Below, piece after piece: positions 44,091 through 55,615 of a stretch of DNA of 64,000 nucleotides. The stretch covers positions 1 through 64,000 of the forward strand of contig JBCFYV010000844.1 of NCBI GenBank assembly GCA_039000515.1, in the 5' to 3' direction. Every line of letters starts with the position of its first letter. The stretch's first letter is position 1. The DNA comes from Timema cristinae (taxonomy: Eukaryota; Arthropoda; Insecta; Phasmatodea; Timematidae). Under the pieces are notes generated by a model that did not search any database, was not told the origin of the DNA, and worked only from the letters and a program-made list of their open reading frames with translations. Position numbers and translations under genes: made by a program.

Positions 44091-45640
44091 AAAAATTTTT
44101 TTCCCCCCTTAGGGGGAAGTACTCCCCTTCCGCTCCAAATTTTTTTTAAATTTCTTTATGTTTTTTAAGTTTTTTTTTAGTCAGAAAAAAGCTCAAACAA
44201 GGTCACAAAAAAACCTTTTCCTAAAATTAGACGTTGGGTTTGTTGAGGGTTTATTAATGTGAAAAAATTTTTAATTGCACGAAATGATTTTTTCCGTCCC
44301 ATGTATTTTATCATAATAAATGAACATGTCTACAACTTTTTTTGCGCTGACATAAAAGGGAACGATCATTTTTTTTTTGGTTGCCCGCAGGGGCCACATA
44401 AGAATCACAAAACCTTGGGGGTTTTGGAGTTTTTACAAAATTAAAGTTTTTCCCTTAAACCTTTTTTGAAGGTTAAATTATCTCATTTCGAACGGAAGCA
44501 AATCCCATCTAGATCAACAGGGTTTACAAAAAATTGGAAAAGGGGCGATAAAACGTTGGGGGAACCCTGGGGGGGTCAAGAGGCACGCCAAAGGATACTG
44601 GGAAAGAAAAGGGTTTTCCTTTTTCAGCTTGAAAATTTATAAAAGCTTTTGCCCCGGAAAAATTTTTTGGGGGTTCGAAACGTGGACCCGATGTAAAAAC
44701 TGTTTTTTTCGGAAATTTACTCTCTTTTTTCCCCGGAAACCTTGTACATCCCCCTGATCTCTAGAAAAAAAACCCCCAATCTGACAAGGAGGGGGGAAAG
44801 CACGTTTTTCTCATTTTTTTTCCCCCCCTTTTTGTTTAGAAAATTTAAAAAAGGGGATAAAAGAAAAATTGAAATAACCTTTTTTAATTCCCCATCATCA
44901 GTGGGATGTTTAAAAATCGCAAATGGGGGGGAAAAATTTCCTTTTTAGGGCCTTTTGCTTTTTATTCTTTTTTTTACAGTTTTTACTTAAAAATCTCCGC
45001 CCAACGGGGGAAATGTAAAATAAAACCTTGTAGGGTAACTCTTTTTCTGATTTAGTATTTTTAAAATTGACGTTTTGCTTTTTTCAATAATTTTTAAAAG
45101 AAGCCCCAGGGGCCCCAAAAAAAATTTTAAATGAGTAAACCCCGAAAACCAAAATTTCGTAAAAGGGGCAAAAGCTTTGGATCTGAAAAGTAAATTAAAA
45201 AGGTTGATTTTAAAATACCCCCAGGTCTTAATCGGCCAGGTATAGGGTTAATTTTATGCGTAATCCCCAATTTTCCCTTTTCTAAGTGCAAGATGTTTTA
45301 ATATCTAATTAAGAGTTGTTCATTTTTGTCTAGATTTTGTGAAAAATGAAAACCCAAAATTCCCCCTTTTTTTTTTTCTGGGGGTAAAATTTTTTGGGGG
45401 GGATAAACGAAAAAATTTTTTTCCGGGGGTTCTGTCTTTTTTGGGTGCACTTTTGCAAAAAAAAGGGGCCCTTTTCTCCCCCCAGTTTATTTTTTTTATT
45501 TCGGGTAAAAATTTCCCCTATGATCTCTTCGAGGGGTCTGAGACGCTTAAAAAAAAAAACAGGGAGTTTTGTAGCTGTTCATGAACCCAAAGTATAAAAA
45601 CCCTTGAAGCAAATTTAAAAAGTTTAATTCAGGTCTGAAT
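44091..45640. other. Polinton right arm, not readable
   Basis: Probably contains the PolB N-terminus and possibly further genes. No motif I trust. Confidence 0.35.
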
Positions 45641-45644
45641 GGGG

Positions 45645-45810
45645 CTTTGTGTAGAGGAAGTGAGCCTGCATTTACTTTGGTAAGGTGAGAAGGATCAAGG
45701 TTCGAATCTTGGGGCCCTGTAAAAGGGGTGTGATTTTTTTAAAAAAAGGTTTTTTTATTCTACTTCATGCAAAAGCGAGTACACTTTTTTTTATCTAAAA
45801 AAAAAGATAA
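45645..45810 (+). mobile_element. SINE A/D-like head and body fragment
   Basis: GGATCAAGGTTCGAATCTTG (B box region) and CTACTTCATGCAAAAGCGAG (body) in the A/D order, inside the Polinton. Confidence 0.5.
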
Positions 45811-46334
45811 ACTCGAAAAGGGGAGTAAGACTGTGTAGGAAAAAAAAAACCTCTAATTAAAAATTTAAATAAAAACCTTTTTTAAATTTTTACTCGAAAA
45901 AAAATTCGATTGTCCTGAATTTTCAGTAAAATTAGGGGGGTTGAAGTAAAAATTTTTTAGAGGGGTTTTACATTAGAACTTTTAAAATTTTACCCTTTCG
46001 CAATTTATAAAAAAACACTTTAAAAAAAAACTTAATGCTAAAAAAAATTTTTAAGGGGAAACTTTCAAATTTCTTTCTACTTGCAGCAAGCCCCCTGAAA
46101 AACTATTCCTTAAAAACTTGTATGGCTTGAAAGCTTTTCCAAATTTTTAAGCTTAAAGGCAATTTTAAATTTTCGTTTGGGGGTCACAAAACAATTTTAA
46201 AACTTACTTTAAAATTATTGTTTTTATTTTTATGGGTTATTTAAAAAATAACATTGATAAAATTTTAGCTCATCTTTTTCATGACTGAATTTGAAGAATC
46301 AATGAGGAAAAGTAGGGGTATTATGTATTTCTTA

Positions 46335-47335
46335 CCCCCCGTCGGTTTATATGCTAATGTTTTTGGTGAGATGAAATGAAAAGGCCTGCCCCTTTAAAAG
46401 GGGGAATTTTAAAACCCGGTGGGGGCCCCGGGATTTTCCCCAAATAACCTGAAGGGGGAAGGGTTTTTTTAGAAAAAAGAATCCCATTTTTCGCAGAGTT
46501 GGAAAAAAAAAAAATCTTTCGATTAAAACAAGATGAAATGAAGGATTCCCCCCTTTGTGGGACCGAAAAACCTTGGGGGGGGGTTGACAACACAAGATAA
46601 CCCAAAAAGGAAGGGTTTTTTTTTAAAAAAAACCCCCATTTGCTTTTGAGTCGGAAAAAATAAACTTTCGATTAAGGGGCAAATAAAAAAAGGGGTTCCC
46701 CGGGTTTAAAAAGGGGGGGCCCCAACCACGTGGTGGTCTGACAATCACAAAAAAAACCGGGGGAAGGTTTTTTAGAAAAAAATCCACTTTTTTTTTGAGT
46801 TGGAAAAAAAAAACATCTTTCGTTTAAATTTACAAGAGAAATGAAGGACCTACATTTTAAAAAAGGGGAAAACCCAAACCACGGTGGAGGTCTGAAAAAT
46901 CACAAGAAAACCCTAAAGGGGAAGGTTTTTGGGGGAAAAAAATCCACATTTGCGTGGGTTTTGGAAAAAAAAAAAATTTTTTTGATTAATGGCAAAAAAA
47001 AAGAAGGTTTCCCCCTTTTTTAAGGGGGAAAACCCAAACCCCCTGGGGTGGGTCTGACAATCACAAGATAACCTAAAAAGGAAGGGGGTTTTTTTTAAAA
47101 AAAAACCCCCCAAAATTTTCTTTTGAGCGGAAAAAAAAAAACTTTTCGATTAATGAAAATTTTTAAATTTAAGGTTTCCCCCCGTTTAAGGGGTCCAAAA
47201 ACCCGGTGGAGGCTAACATTCACAAGATAACCTAAAGGAAGGGGGTTTTTTGAAAAAAAGAACCCCCCCTTTGCGAGAAGGGGGGGTTAAAAAAAAACCC
47301 CCCTACCTTAAAACATTTTCGATTGATTAGATTTT
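46335..47335 (-). repeat. SINE B-derived satellite, about 155-bp units
   Basis: Begins with a reversed SINE B tail (CTTACCCCCCGTCGGTTTAT) and GAGATGAAATGAA, then repeats about six times a unit containing GATGAAATGAAGG, ACCACGGTGGAGGTCTG, CACAAGATAACC, GGAAGGTTTTTT and TCTTTCGATTAATGG. The first half is the SINE B body; the second half is not. CACAAGATAACC-type motifs at about 46588, 46750, 46897, 47057 and 47219 give the period. Confidence 0.75.
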
Positions 47336-48179
47336 TTTAAAAAAAATTTGAAGTTTATCAGCCCCCTTTTTCTGTTTTTGGAAACCCCCGGTAGCCCAAA
47401 GGGCAGATTGTTTTGGAGAGCTCCTTCAGCAAACCCCAGTAAGCGGGGGAAAAAAACCCGGGGAAAAAAAAAATTTTATTTGTTCTCCAACAAGGGGGAA
47501 AGAAATCTGCGCCCCTATTTGTTGTCAGCCTTTTTTTTTTTTGTGATATAAAAAAACCTGCCCTTTTTCAAATCTGTAGCTTCCCCTTTTTTAAAAACTC
47601 ACTCAAACCCCCATTGTGACAATAGGGGGTGAATATTCACTCCCCCTTTTTGGGGTGAGTTGTTTAGAAAAAAAAAGGGGTTTAAAAGAAAAAAGGTTTT
47701 TATTTAAAAGGGGGGAACTCAAAAATATGGGGAAAAAAAAAAACCCCCCCCTTCAGGGGGCCGGCGCGAAAAAAAAATTTTTACTCCCCCCCTTTTATGC
47801 GAGAATTCTCCCCCCTTTTTTAAAATTTACAAAAACCAAAATTTTTTCCCCAAAAGAATCAAGGTCCCCCGCAGATTTTTTAATTCCCCGAGTTAAAGCA
47901 CTTTTTACGGTTAGGGGAGCTGAGCCCCCCCCAAAAATTTTTACAGGAAAACTTTTTTTTAAATGCGCCCGAGTGGGAAAAAAGCAAGTGGGGGCTAAGT
48001 TTTGGGGGGAAAAATTTTCTTTGGGGCACCCCCCGGGAAAAAGGACTTTTTTTTCCCCCCGAGTTTAGAGAAGCCCCGGATTAAAAGGGTTTAAACCCCT
48101 TTTTTTGTCCGGGGGAAAAATTTTAACGGATTCTTTTTTTAAACCCCAAAATTTTTTAAGCCTTTTCTTTTTGCCCTTT
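47336..48179. other. Polinton right arm before the TIR, not readable
   Basis: Homopolymer-rich. The 150-residue frame at 47616-48068 has no recognisable motif and is not called. Confidence 0.4.
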
Positions 48180-48500
48180 TCACCTCCTTCTCCAAAAACC
48201 CGCAAATTTTACCCCCGGGGGGAAACGCGGGGGGCCGGGGGTAAAAAGGGGGGAGGGGGGGGAGGACTTCCAAACCCCATTTTTTAAAAAAACCCTCCCT
48301 CCGCAAACCCCCGTTCCCCCGACAATCACCCCCCCAAAAATTTTCCACACCCCCTCCCCTTCACCCTCCCAATGCCCCCCGGGGGGTCTCAGGGGGGGGG
48401 GGGGACCCCCGGAACACCCCCAGAGGGGGGGAAAAAAGGGGGTGAGGGGAGCTATAAAAGCCCCCTTTCCCCCCTTCGAAAACCAAATTTCCCCTTTACT
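48180..48500 (-). repeat. Polinton right terminal inverted repeat
   Basis: The reverse complement gives TATAGCTCCCCTCACCCCCT, CATTGGGAGGGTGAAGGGGA and GGAAGTCCTCCCCCCC in the same order and spacing as 29702-30005. It ends in CT, next to CAAACA at 48501-48506. Confidence 0.88.
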
Positions 48501-48506
48501 CAAACA

Positions 48507-51040
48507 TTTCCCCCTTTTTTTTCTTTTAGTTTTTAAAAATATTAAAAAAATAAAAACTATGTTTTTTGTTTCGGGGTGTTCAACAAGATTATTGTAGAAT
48601 TTTTAAATAATAATGTAAAAATTCCCATTAACTTGATCTTTTTTTGACTGGCCCCAAATAAAATAAATTAAATATTTTTTAAAAATTTAGATTAAAAAAA
48701 AGAAAAAAAAAAAACAGCTTAAAAAAGAAACAACCACTTGACGGTTTGTGTGAAGCAAAAGGGGACCTCCTTTTTCGGCAGGTTCGCCATTTTAATTTAG
48801 AATGAACGCGGCGTTTTTAAGCTTTGGTTTAACCAAGAAATCGTTAAAATAAAAATAAAATGGTTTTTCTAAGTTCGTGTTTTAATTTTGTAAAAACTGT
48901 TTTTTTTTTAAAATTGGGGAAATTAAAAATTTTGTTTAAAGTTTTGATGACAAAAGAAATAAACATTCGGTTTGTCGTTGGATATTCCGGGGCCTCCCAA
49001 CCTTCCTTTTCTGGAAAACCTATATATAGGTTTGGAGGGAGGGGGGTAACCGGAAATGAACGACAACTTGTTGGGGAAAACTTAAAAAATGAGGGGGTCA
49101 TACAATGACAGGCCCCAGAGGGATATCGACACCGGGGGGCAGAAGGGGGGGGGGATATCCGACTCCTGGGTGTGTAGGGAGGGGGAGTATATCGAAACTA
49201 AGAGCAAGAAGACCTTTAAAAACCCCCCTTTGGTGGCCAATAGCCCCAAGGGGGCTACTCTTGAGTAGACTTAACTCCCCTTACAAGGAAAATCGTTTTA
49301 AAACTCGGTCGTGTGTCTGGGGTAGTTAAAAAATTTTTTTTCCCCTCTCCCTTTTGGGGAAAATGGCTATTCCTAAAATAAGCCTCCTTAATCCCCAATT
49401 ATCATTAAAAAAATTGGTACGTAGGTATAGGCCTGAACGGGGGGTAAGACACGGGGGTAAGAAAACCATAATACCCCGTGTAAATACCCAGCATTAATTT
49501 TTATTCAAGTAAGGGAACAAAAAAAGATTTTTTTTAAAATTTTTTTTTTTTTTAACTAATAAGTTTACAAAAAAAACTTGGTTTTTCACACTTATTTATG
49601 TTATTATGTTTTTTGTTTTTTTTAAAATTGGTACACCACCTTTTTAAAATAAATAACCCTTTTTTTTCTTGTTTGGTGGCAGTAAGACCAGAGGGGGAAA
49701 AAATAATAACAATAAAAAGTATGGGGAAAAAAAAACAAAAACCCCAGATGAAGGCCCAGTGCCAGGGTTAAATTCAAAAATTTTTATTATCCCATAACTC
49801 TTTTAAGATAAATAATTTTTATTTTAAAAATAATGTTTTATACTACATAAAAAAAAAATTTTAGATTATTTTTTTTTTTCTTTTAAATTTATTTTAACCC
49901 CCCCTCGTCCCCCAAAAAATGAGTAAAAACGGATCTTTGAATTTTTTAAACTCTTAAACCCCTTTTTGGCTTCTGGACCTTAATTTAGAAAGCGCGCTAG
50001 AGAATGCAGCTGTCCAAAATTTTTTTTATTTATAATTACTTCATGTTTAACTTTTTAAATTAAGAAGCTATATAAATTTTTTTTTTTACGATTTAATATC
50101 TGGAACAAAATTTTTTTATTTTAGTTGGGATGTACCTTAAAAACAAAGCTACTTCGTAAAGTAGATTCCTTCCCCCTCACCCCCCTACGAAATATCCCCA
50201 TTCTGGAAATGGCAAAAAGTCCCCCCCCCCCCCCCCGCCTCTCCCTGACTTTAGTATAGCTTTCCTCCTTCTGTTCCTTAGTCACCCCCCTCTTGTTTGC
50301 ATATTTTTAAAAAACCAGCTGCTTTAAAAAAAGTAAAGTAAGCTTTTACCCCTCCGCTGGGGGAAGTCTTATTGTTTTGTTTCTTTATTTTTTACTCCGT
50401 TTTTAAGCTACTTTTAATGGTTAAAAGGAATTTTTTGGAAAAGGAAGGGTGGAATGGTTTAGAAAATTTACCTTCCATTGAAAGTTAGATGATTTCTAAA
50501 AAAAAACAAAAAAAAAGCTTTTAAATTTTTTAAAAATAGACAACTACATCTAAACCTTATGGTTTTTAATGACTTAAGGAGTGAAGTTGATGAGGGATGT
50601 TAAAGAAAGTCACCATTAATTTGTATAAAAAGAGGAGGGGAAAAAACTCCCTTCAATTACAAATTTCAGTCGGAGATTTAACCCAATACTTTTCAGACCG
50701 CCCCCCTTGGGTGAGTTGTATATTTCTAGACGACGGCTTAACCCCTGGAACCTTGGGAAATAAAAAGCTAAATGATTTAAAAAAATTAATACAAAATATG
50801 GAACTCAAAAGAAAAAATTTTTAATTTGGGCTAAAAAAGATTAATTTTTTTAAATGTACCAGAAGATATTTTTATTTATTTTGGCAAGTAAAGTTTTTTT
50901 TTGCTATAAAAAATTTGGTAAAAAAAAAATTAAATTTCTAGTCTAACCAAATTAATATTCAGCTTATAATGAACTTCAGTACGTAATGAAATTTTAAAAA
51001 GATGGTAAGTTCACGTTAAAAATATTGAAAGCTATTATGT
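48507..51040. other. Host flank right of the Polinton, no gene
   Basis: AT-rich with long T and A runs. A G-rich patch at 49100-49330 and a poly-C run at 50221-50236. Nothing recognised. Confidence 0.4.
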
Positions 51041-51985
51041 TTTTTGACCCCGTCTTACTACCTTTGTGTTATTTCTGGTTTTAGGTTTTAGGGGGTTTTT
51101 ATATTTGAGGAGCTATGGCGTTTATTTTTGTGTTATGATTGATGATAAAACCGACCTCCCCTGCCTCACGTTGGCACATTTAGGGTTACTGTGCCCAGGG
51201 TTGGGCGGAAATTTTCTTACCGGGTTTTACCCCCTTCTTTTTTGGGGGCCTATTCGTCACTTGGGGTGCAATTACAAATTATTGTACTGCGCAAGTCGCC
51301 CCGGGTGGGTGATAGTTGTGTTTGTTATATTCATCCAGTGATTTTTAGAGAATTGGGGTTAATAAAGTTTCCAAGGATTTGAGTCAAAAAAGATGCACTA
51401 TTTATTAAGTTAGTTTTATGATTGAAAATTTTAATGCATTGACACAGATTTTACTCGTATAACCAACACAAAACCCGGGGAAACCCCATAACGCAGAAGC
51501 TGCTCCAGCCTTTATATATAAACTTCCCCTTGCTTCTTAGACCCCTTGTCTTTGTGTTAAAACCAACCAATAGGAAGCCTTTTGGGAGTCTGGTGTTGTG
51601 AAGGGTATTTTATTGGGTTTTCCTAACACTGTTTGACCTAAAAAAGGCCATAAACACCACACTTTTTAAAAGAACGAAATAAGTTTTTAAACAAAGGGAA
51701 AAATTAAAAAGAATTTTTTTAATATACTTCTCAAAATCCTTATGGGTTTTTTAAATCAGTAAAAAAACATAATATTTTAAAGAAAAATGATATTAATAAT
51801 AAAGTTGAGTTAAATTTTGAATCTTGTATGAAAAAAAAATTTTCCCCAAATTTGCCTGGGCATCCCTTGATAAAATATTAAAAGGAAAACTTGTTACGTT
51901 CTTAAAAAAAAAAAAAACTTCTCCCTGACTTTTCAAAAATAAAAAGCCCCCAAAAAATATCAAAACAAAGTGTACTCAGATAGGG
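51041..51985. other. Unassigned stretch beginning with a SINE-tail fragment
   Basis: CCCCGTCTTACTACCTTTGT at 51047 is a reversed SINE tail. The following 91-residue frame (51066-51341) is not recognised and not called. Confidence 0.4.
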
Positions 51986-51989
51986 GGGG

Positions 51990-52115
51990 GAAAATTACCT
52001 TAGAACCCAACCCCAGATTTGAACTTTTATCGCCCCGTTTTTCCGTTATCAGAGGGCTATTCCACTGCGAGAGAAGGCCTTAGCGTGTGACCACAAAATT
52101 TGGGTTTTTTTGTTG
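51990..52115 (-). mobile_element. SINE D head fragment, minus strand
   Basis: GAACTTTTATCGCCCCGTTT, CACTGCGAGAGAAGGCCTTA and GTGTGACCACAAAATTTGGG follow the reversed D head. Confidence 0.5.
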
Positions 52116-53530
52116 ATTATTTATTTTAATAAATTTGTTGTTGCTTCGAAATAAAAAAAATAAATTTTAATTTTTTTTTTTTTTTTAGGTTGACTTCTTT
52201 GGATTTGGTGGTAACCTTCTTAATAATAAAAATAATGAACACACATGAAGGGGAAGCAAAGAATATTCGAAAATATTTTTAAAAATTTTATTGATAAATA
52301 TTAAAACAATCATAGAAAAAAGTGTATAATTAAATTTTTTTATGTGTATTTTACTGTAAAAAAAAAAGATTTTGTCAATTTGATGTTCATAAAATGATTG
52401 TTTTACTGTCGATTCAGGCACCACCACACAAAAAAGCAGGAAACAAAAACCAAACAAAATTTTCCCCCCTCATCTGCGCGAGCTGTTCTGATAAGTTAAA
52501 TCACTCTATCTTTTTGCCTCGCCCAGATCGTTTTACAGGGAGAGCCAAACAATACCCCTTTTAGGCGCAGCGCTGTAGAGCTAAAAGCAAGCAGCAGCTT
52601 TTTTTGTCGTTGTGAGGGTTTGAAAAGCCCGTTAATGTAAAACGGTCTATCGATGATCGCTGTCTGTCATAAGAACGTGATATTTTCATAACTCTGCGGG
52701 TGATCTTTGGTTCAACTGCTACACGCTGATGTCGAGGCTACCGAAGACCATATGAGGTTTTTATTATGTTAAAAGCTGGAGGACTGATTTTTTGGGTTTT
52801 TTTTTTTTATGTTACTACCAAAAAAAATTAATGTTTTTAGTATTGTAGACTTTTTTTTTGTGTGTGACTTGGAATGATATAAATAAATTTTTCCAAAGAA
52901 GAAAAAATATGATGATAACAGCTCTTAGTTTGCGTTCGATCCCATTATGGGTCACCAGGATTGTTGGCCCTAAAGCAGATTTTTTTTTTTAAATTTTCAC
53001 AAAAGGGGAAACCCAAAGCTTTAATTAACAATGAAAGGGTTTAAGTATCAAGTTATCTTTATTCTTAGATATAATGTAACTGTCATTTGTTACGATTTAT
53101 TCGTTTTGAAAATTTTTTAACACATTGAGTAAAATTGATAGTTACCTTTTAAAATTTTAAACCATTTAATTACAAATTTGGTTACAGCTAAAATGTTACA
53201 TTGTCACGACCATTATTTTTATATTAGTATTATAAATGTTGTATAAGTATAATCTCCTAGTAGAAAATACACATTTTTGAAATGATGATTTGTTTGTCTT
53301 TTCATAGCGATTGATATCTACCACACACAAAAATATAAATTTTTAAAAATTAGAAGACCCTGTGCACAAATACTGCTTTGAGGTCGTAATTTTAAATTTT
53401 TGTTTAAATTTATAATTTTTTGTTTTTTTTTTTGACTGATTTGTTACTTTAAAATCGGTGCGGATAGCTAAATTATGTTTTCATCTCTTTTACGTAAAGT
53501 GGGTTTACCCAAAAGAACTCGCTTTGTCGT

Positions 53531-53563
<33 letters not shown>

Positions 53564-54084
53564 GCCTCCGGTGAGTTTTCTTTGCAAGGGATGAAAACAA
53601 ATGAAATTCCAGCCCCGTTTTTTTTGATAGGTCTTACTGTTTAGCCCAAAGAGCCCCCCAAAAAAGGTCCGCAAAATTTTTAAAAGTTGCTCCCCTTTTG
53701 AGTTTTTTTCGGGGGTTAATTTTTTTTTTTTTACTTTTTGGAATTTTTTTCCCTTTGGGTTACAGCTAGAAGCTTAAGTTACCCAAAATTTTCAAGTTTC
53801 TATCTCATCGGGAAAGGGGGTAAATTATTGTCAGTGGTGGTCAGCCGTGTGGCTTTTAAACGAAATTACTTGACTTTATTAAGTTAATGTTTTTCCAAAA
53901 AAGTGTTATGACACTCCTTTAACCCCGAAGGGCAGAAGTCTTAAACTAAGCGATTAACCATGGGAAATATTTATAAGCTATAGCTGTATAACCATCAAGG
54001 TAAGTTTGCTACGAACCCGTTAGTTTTTAAATGTACATAAAAATTTTTATTTTACAAATTTCTTTTTTATGTCCCACAAAATTT
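52116..54084. other. Intergenic, includes a 39-base poly-C run
   Basis: C run at 53533-53571. No gene recognised. 52560-52760 is less AT-rich but has no readable frame. Confidence 0.45.
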
Positions 54085-54322
54085 TTTAGCATCACGTCTC
54101 ACTACTCCTTAGGCTATACACATATGTTAATTAGATAACAATTAAGAATGTGGAAGATTGAATTTAGGGGAAAAAGGCCCACGTTTTCGTGGAAAGAAGA
54201 ATTGAAACAATTTAGGAAAAAACAGCCCCCTCACCCGACGGATTTGGAAACCCCCATTCTTTGCCCCAGTCCAATCTTTTTCGATTTGTGACGCCTTAGA
54301 CCTTCGACCACCAAATCAGGTG
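54085..54322 (-). mobile_element. SINE D copy, minus strand, degraded
   Basis: TTAGCATCACGTCTCACTAC (tail), GGCCCACGTTTTCGTGGAAA (body), TGTGACGCCTTAGACC and CGACCACCAAATCAGGTGGG (head reversed). Confidence 0.7.
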
Positions 54323-55015
54323 GGCTCACATTTACAACCTAACCAAGAGAAGGATAGTATATTAGAAAGGACCCCTTTTTTCTATCAGAAAAAGAGTGGC
54401 ATTATTATTCCCGAGGAAAAAAAAAATTTTCTTACCCCGGTGGAAATAGCCCCAAAGACTTTAAAAAAAAGATCCCCCCCGTCTCCCCCCCTCTTTACCC
54501 TCCACAAAAAATAGCCCACCCTTCGGTAAAGATATATAGAGAAGAAAGGGGGTGAGGACAAGTCAGCGAAGAGAGAATGAGGGGAGGGAAAGTTGGTGGG
54601 TAGAAAAAGATAAACTTGCAAGGCAAAAAAGGGGGGGGGAAACAAATTCCCCAAGTCCCGGGGCCCCGCCTTACCCGAACCCAAATATCCGTTTCATTTC
54701 CGGTTTCTCAACCCCCCAAAAAAGTTTTCCCCGTCAGCCTGCACATCCCATCCCCTACAGTTCCCACGCTTTCCCAAAGGAGCATGCTTAATGAATCAAG
54801 TTTTTTTTCAGGGGGGAAGGGGGGGGGGTACAAAAAAACGTCACGGGGGGCGGTCCACGGTGATTAACCAAAGATATTAGATAAAGATTAGGGGACTAGA
54901 AAACTTATTTTAATACTGCTTTCTGATTATTTATTTTTTCACTTGACAGCTACGAAATTGAAATTTTTTTTTAAAAAATTTTTTTTTTATAAAGGGAAAC
55001 TAAAACTTAAAAACA
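54323..55015. other. Intergenic, no supported gene
   Basis: Frames at 54385-54867 overlap on both strands and in several phases; none is recognised. Confidence 0.4.
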
Positions 55016-55017
55016 TG

Positions 55018-55405
55018 ACCCGTGATTGGTTTAGCTGTATTACCCCCCCAATCAGGGTTACTGTGGGGGGGAAGGGTCTTAAGAGTCGGGTCTAGCTGTA
55101 TTCCTATAATTATTGTTTTTTGGGGTGAGAGGGGTCTTAAGACTTTGGGGTTCTACGTATTCCCCACCGGTTAGGTGTTACTGTGGGGTGAGGGCCCCTT
55201 TTTAAAATTTTTTTTATGTTTTTCCAACAAGTCAGTGTTATTGTGGGGGGAGAGGGCTCAAAAAGGAGGGGTTTAGCTGTATTCCACCTAATTAGGTGTT
55301 ATCTGTGGGGGGAGGGGGGTCTTAAAAGGCGGGTTTTAGCTGTATTACCTCCCTAAGTCAGGGGTTATCTGTGGGGTGAGACGGCTCTTACGAGTTTGGA
55401 CCTAA
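55018..55405. repeat. About 60-bp tandem repeat, six units
   Basis: Each unit holds TTTAGCTGTATTAC, TAGGTGTTACTGTGGGG and GAGGGGTCTTAAGAG with local corruption. TGTATT-type motifs recur at about 55034, 55093, 55154, 55216, 55276 and 55337. Confidence 0.8.
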
Positions 55406-55567
55406 CCCCCTTAACTCCAAAATATAAACCAACCCTTTCCTCTATTAACGTTATAATCACGCAAAAAAAAAACAATAATTTAAAATCTTTGGTTTCTTAA
55501 AACTTTTGAAATCTGCATCGTGGGCACTGGAAAAAACGTCAAAAGTTCTATCTTTATTTTTTTTTTG

Positions 55568-55615
55568 TGCTATAACCCGAAGGGGTAGTAAACGCATGCT
55601 AATAATAATAATAAT
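55568..55615 (+). mobile_element. SINE shared-tail fragment
   Basis: GCTATAACCCGAAGGGGTAG then AAACGCATGCTAATAATAAT; no body upstream. Confidence 0.7.

Larger units (their letters stand above)
29702..48500. mobile_element. Maverick/Polinton (adintovirus-like) element, 18.8 kb
   Basis: The left end (AGTAGTAAGG...) and right end (...CCTTTACT) are inverted copies of each other over about 300 bp. Both ends obey the Polinton AG...CT rule, and CAAACA flanks both sides (29696-29701 and 48501-48506), a 6-bp duplication as Polintons make. Inside are an rve-type integrase, a packaging ATPase, an adenain-like protease, two probable capsid genes, a PLA2-domain gene, remnants of DNA polymerase B and three conserved unknown genes. 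15-20 kb is the usual Polinton length. All genes carry frameshifts; part of this may be consensus error, which is severe right of 38 kb. It is an old endogenous copy or a poorly read recent one. Confidence 0.93.

Noticed and set aside
47616..48068. 150-residue Polinton gene next to the right TIR
   Set aside because: Dominated by lysine, proline and glycine codons produced by A, C and G runs in bad sequence.
53468..53674. Glycine-rich small protein
   Set aside because: The glycine run is a 39-base poly-C stretch.
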